Source: Ruminococcus flavefaciens
GTDB taxonomy: Bacteria; Bacillota; Clostridia; Oscillospirales; Ruminococcaceae
Length of the DNA: 64,000 nucleotides
Direction: 5' to 3'
Assembly (NCBI GenBank): GCA_023662725.1
Contig: JAMPIL010000001.1
Location: 1,011,618 to 1,075,617 of the forward strand
Part shown: in pieces, positions 62,517-64,000 of the stretch
How positions within the stretch are numbered: the stretch's first letter is position 1
How the letters are laid out: each line of letters starts with the position of its first letter
Translations under genes and position numbers: made by a program
Notes under the pieces: model-generated
Seen by the model: only the letters and a program-made list of their open reading frames with translations
The model's database searches: none
What the model was told of the DNA's origin: nothing

Positions 62517-64000
62517 ATGAATCTAAAAAGAATAGTAAGCGGTCTAACTTCACTTGCACTCTCAGTTACCGCTTTCAGTGGTTTAGGTTTTTCCGGAGCT
62601 TTGAAAACTTCAGAAGCTGAGGCAGCTTCTGCAAACTGGAAATTCGATTTCGGCGGAAAAGGTGCAGCGAGCGGATATACAGGGGTTTCAGCTTCCGAGG
62701 GATATGATTCCGGAAAAGGCTACGGTTTTGCTCAGACAAGCAGCGTCAAGGATGTCGATGCGGCAGGTTCAGACGCACTTAGTGATGCAGTGCAGTTTGT
62801 AAGTACAGACATCGGCAATACATTTAATGTTGATTTACCGAACGGATTGTACCAGATAACGGTTACAACAGGAAATACGTCAAGAACGAGCATAAAAGCG
62901 GAGGGAATGCTCCAGCTTATGAATCTGACGGGGAATAACGCAGCTGAAACGTTCCAGATTCCCGTTACCGACGGTCAGCTCAATATTCAGGCGACAGAGG
63001 GAAGAGCAAATACTCCGTTTACATTAAGTACGCTTGAAATAACTCAGCTTAATACTACCGGAACAACGAATCCGACTGTATGGCTCTGCGGCGACTCAAC
63101 TGTTGCCAATTATTACAATACCGCAGATACTTCTCAGCATGGATGGGGACAGTATTTCGGAAGCTATATTTCTGAAAGTGGATATCAGGTAAGAAATATG
63201 GCGGCAAGCGGTCAGTATGCAAAAGGATTTGTTGATGCAGGACAGTTTGCTCCTATAGAAACATACGGAAAAGCCGGCGATTATTATATTATTTCAATAG
63301 GTATCAACGATACCAATTATTCAAATGCGACAGAATATTATGAAACAGTTACCGATATGGTCAAGAAAACAAAGGCTAAAGGCATGGAAGTTATCCTCGT
63401 TAAACAGCAGGGAAGAAGAAGCGATCTTAACCGCAATCCTAAGCTTGGGGGACGTTGGTTCGGCGGTCAGCTTGATACTATCGGTCAGGAACAGGGAGTT
63501 CAGGTAGTCGATCTTTTCACTCCGTGGCAGGATTTTGGTATTTCTGTCGGTTTTGATGCGATGGAAGCCTATTATGCCGCCGACGATGATCTTCATCAGA
63601 GCAAATTAGGATCGCAGAAACTCGCCGAACTTATGGCTGAGCTTGTAACTATCAGAAAAGAACCTGCTGTGATGGATACAAGTAAAACATATATGTTCCG
63701 GAATGTCAACAGCGGACTTTATATGGAGGTTGCCAATGCTTCTGCTCAGACGGGTGCAAATGTTCAGCAGTGGGGAGCTTCAGAGCCGTCTGCTCACAAT
63801 ACATGGAGACTGAAACATAAAGGATATAATTATTACGAGGTATATACATATCTTGACGGCGGTTCGTCTTATCTTCTCAATGTTGATTCCGGAAGCGCTG
63901 AAAACGGAGCTAATATTGCTCTGAATACAAATACAAACAACGGAGAACAGTGGTTCAGATTTTTCGAGAATTCCGACGGAAGCTACACAATAGTTTCAAG
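62517..64000 (+). CDS. Secreted rhamnogalacturonan acetylesterase with N-terminal beta domain and ricin-type lectin (3' end outside window)
   Basis: GGAGG lies just before ATG 62517; the frame is open to the window edge (494 codons). Signal peptide (1-38), then an N-terminal beta domain (about 40-185) with FDFGG, as in family CE12 and YesT-like enzymes. The SGNH hydrolase follows: WLCGDSTVA (nucleophile Ser), MAASGQYAKGF, GINDTN and DDLHQSKLGS (Asp/His). It removes acetyl groups from rhamnogalacturonan I in pectin. From about residue 395 ricin-type/CBM13 repeats begin (QQWGASE and NTNTNNGEQWFRF). A dockerin may follow downstream but is not in view. Confidence 0.9.
   Translation, partial: MNLKRIVSGLTSLALSVTAFSGLGFSGALKTSEAEAASANWKFDFGGKGAASGYTGVSASEGYDSGKGYGFAQTSSVKDVDAAGSDALSDAVQFVSTDIGNTFNVDLPNGLYQITVTTGNTSRTSIKAEGMLQLMNLTGNNAAETFQIPVTDGQLNIQATEGRANTPFTLSTLEITQLNTTGTTNPTVWLCGDSTVANYYNTADTSQHGWGQYFGSYISESGYQVRNMAASGQYAKGFVDAGQFAPIETYGKAGDYYIISIGINDTNYSNATEYYETVTDMVKKTKAKGMEVILVKQQGRRSDLNRNPKLGGRWFGGQLDTIGQEQGVQVVDLFTPWQDFGISVGFDAMEAYYAADDDLHQSKLGSQKLAELMAELVTIRKEPAVMDTSKTYMFRNVNSGLYMEVANASAQTGANVQQWGASEPSAHNTWRLKHKGYNYYEVYTYLDGGSSYLLNVDSGSAENGANIALNTNTNNGEQWFRFFENSDGSYTIVS

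Noticed and set aside
1..64000. CRISPR arrays, tRNA or rRNA genes, prophage or conjugation genes
   Set aside because: Looked for regular repeats with spacers, tRNA T-loop patterns and phage/relaxase-type proteins; found none on reading. A tRNAscan-SE and CRISPR search would be decisive.

Overview
The window looks like a chromosome segment of a low-to-moderate GC, fibre-degrading Gram-positive anaerobe of the Ruminococcus type (Oscillospiraceae). The reasons are two extracellular proteins with type I dockerin calcium repeats, a pectin-directed rhamnogalacturonan acetylesterase, near-consensus sigma-A promoters, a tryptophan T-box leader, a SAM-I riboswitch, and the clostridial gene order dgt-dnaG-rpoD. 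I see no phage, no intact insertion sequence, no CRISPR array, no rRNA and no tRNA. The species call is inference.

Layout. 0-9.3 kb: end of a membrane protein, a small membrane protein, metY with an HD-domain gene, a tautomerase, a heterodimeric ABC exporter with a promoter and candidate operator, and an esterase lipoprotein. 9.3-17.2 kb: guaA, a large dockerin/beta-helix protein preceded by three 11-bp-spaced direct repeats, a cytoplasmic clan-A glycosidase-like gene, and ispD-ispF. 17.2-24.1 kb: a complete trpEGDCFBA operon under a Trp T-box. 24.1-30.3 kb: two unknown secreted proteins, a methyltransferase-like gene, an aminotransferase, a dockerin-transglutaminase and an FNT channel. 30.3-38.1 kb (minus strand): rlmB, a degenerate P-type ATPase, an LCP protein behind a terminator hairpin, a phosphoesterase, ychF and a TtcA-like gene. 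38.1-51.8 kb (minus strand): an EAL protein fused to a beta-helix, dgt-dnaG-rpoD, yigZ, rpmE, pgm, a MITE-like element next to pfkA, and a PAS-GGDEF-EAL protein. 51.9-56.1 kb: an OmpR-type two-component pair, a candidate small RNA, and SAM-I-metK. 56.2-62.0 kb (minus strand): a second two-component pair followed by two tandem paralogous membrane-anchored proteins, then a RadC pair with one catalytically degenerate member. 62.5 kb to the end: a rhamnogalacturonan acetylesterase with a lectin domain, cut by the window edge.

Most of the segment is housekeeping. The less ordinary parts are the pseudo-P-type ATPase, the EAL/beta-helix fusion, the RR-HK-paralogue-paralogue operon (laid out like walRK-yycHI but with unrelated-looking proteins), the intact/degenerate RadC pair, the C-rich small RNA candidate, and the orphan c-di-GMP-I-like RNA beside the MITE. 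Several tabulated ORF starts are moved downstream here, to ATG, GTG or TTG codons with a proper ribosome binding site; each entry says so.
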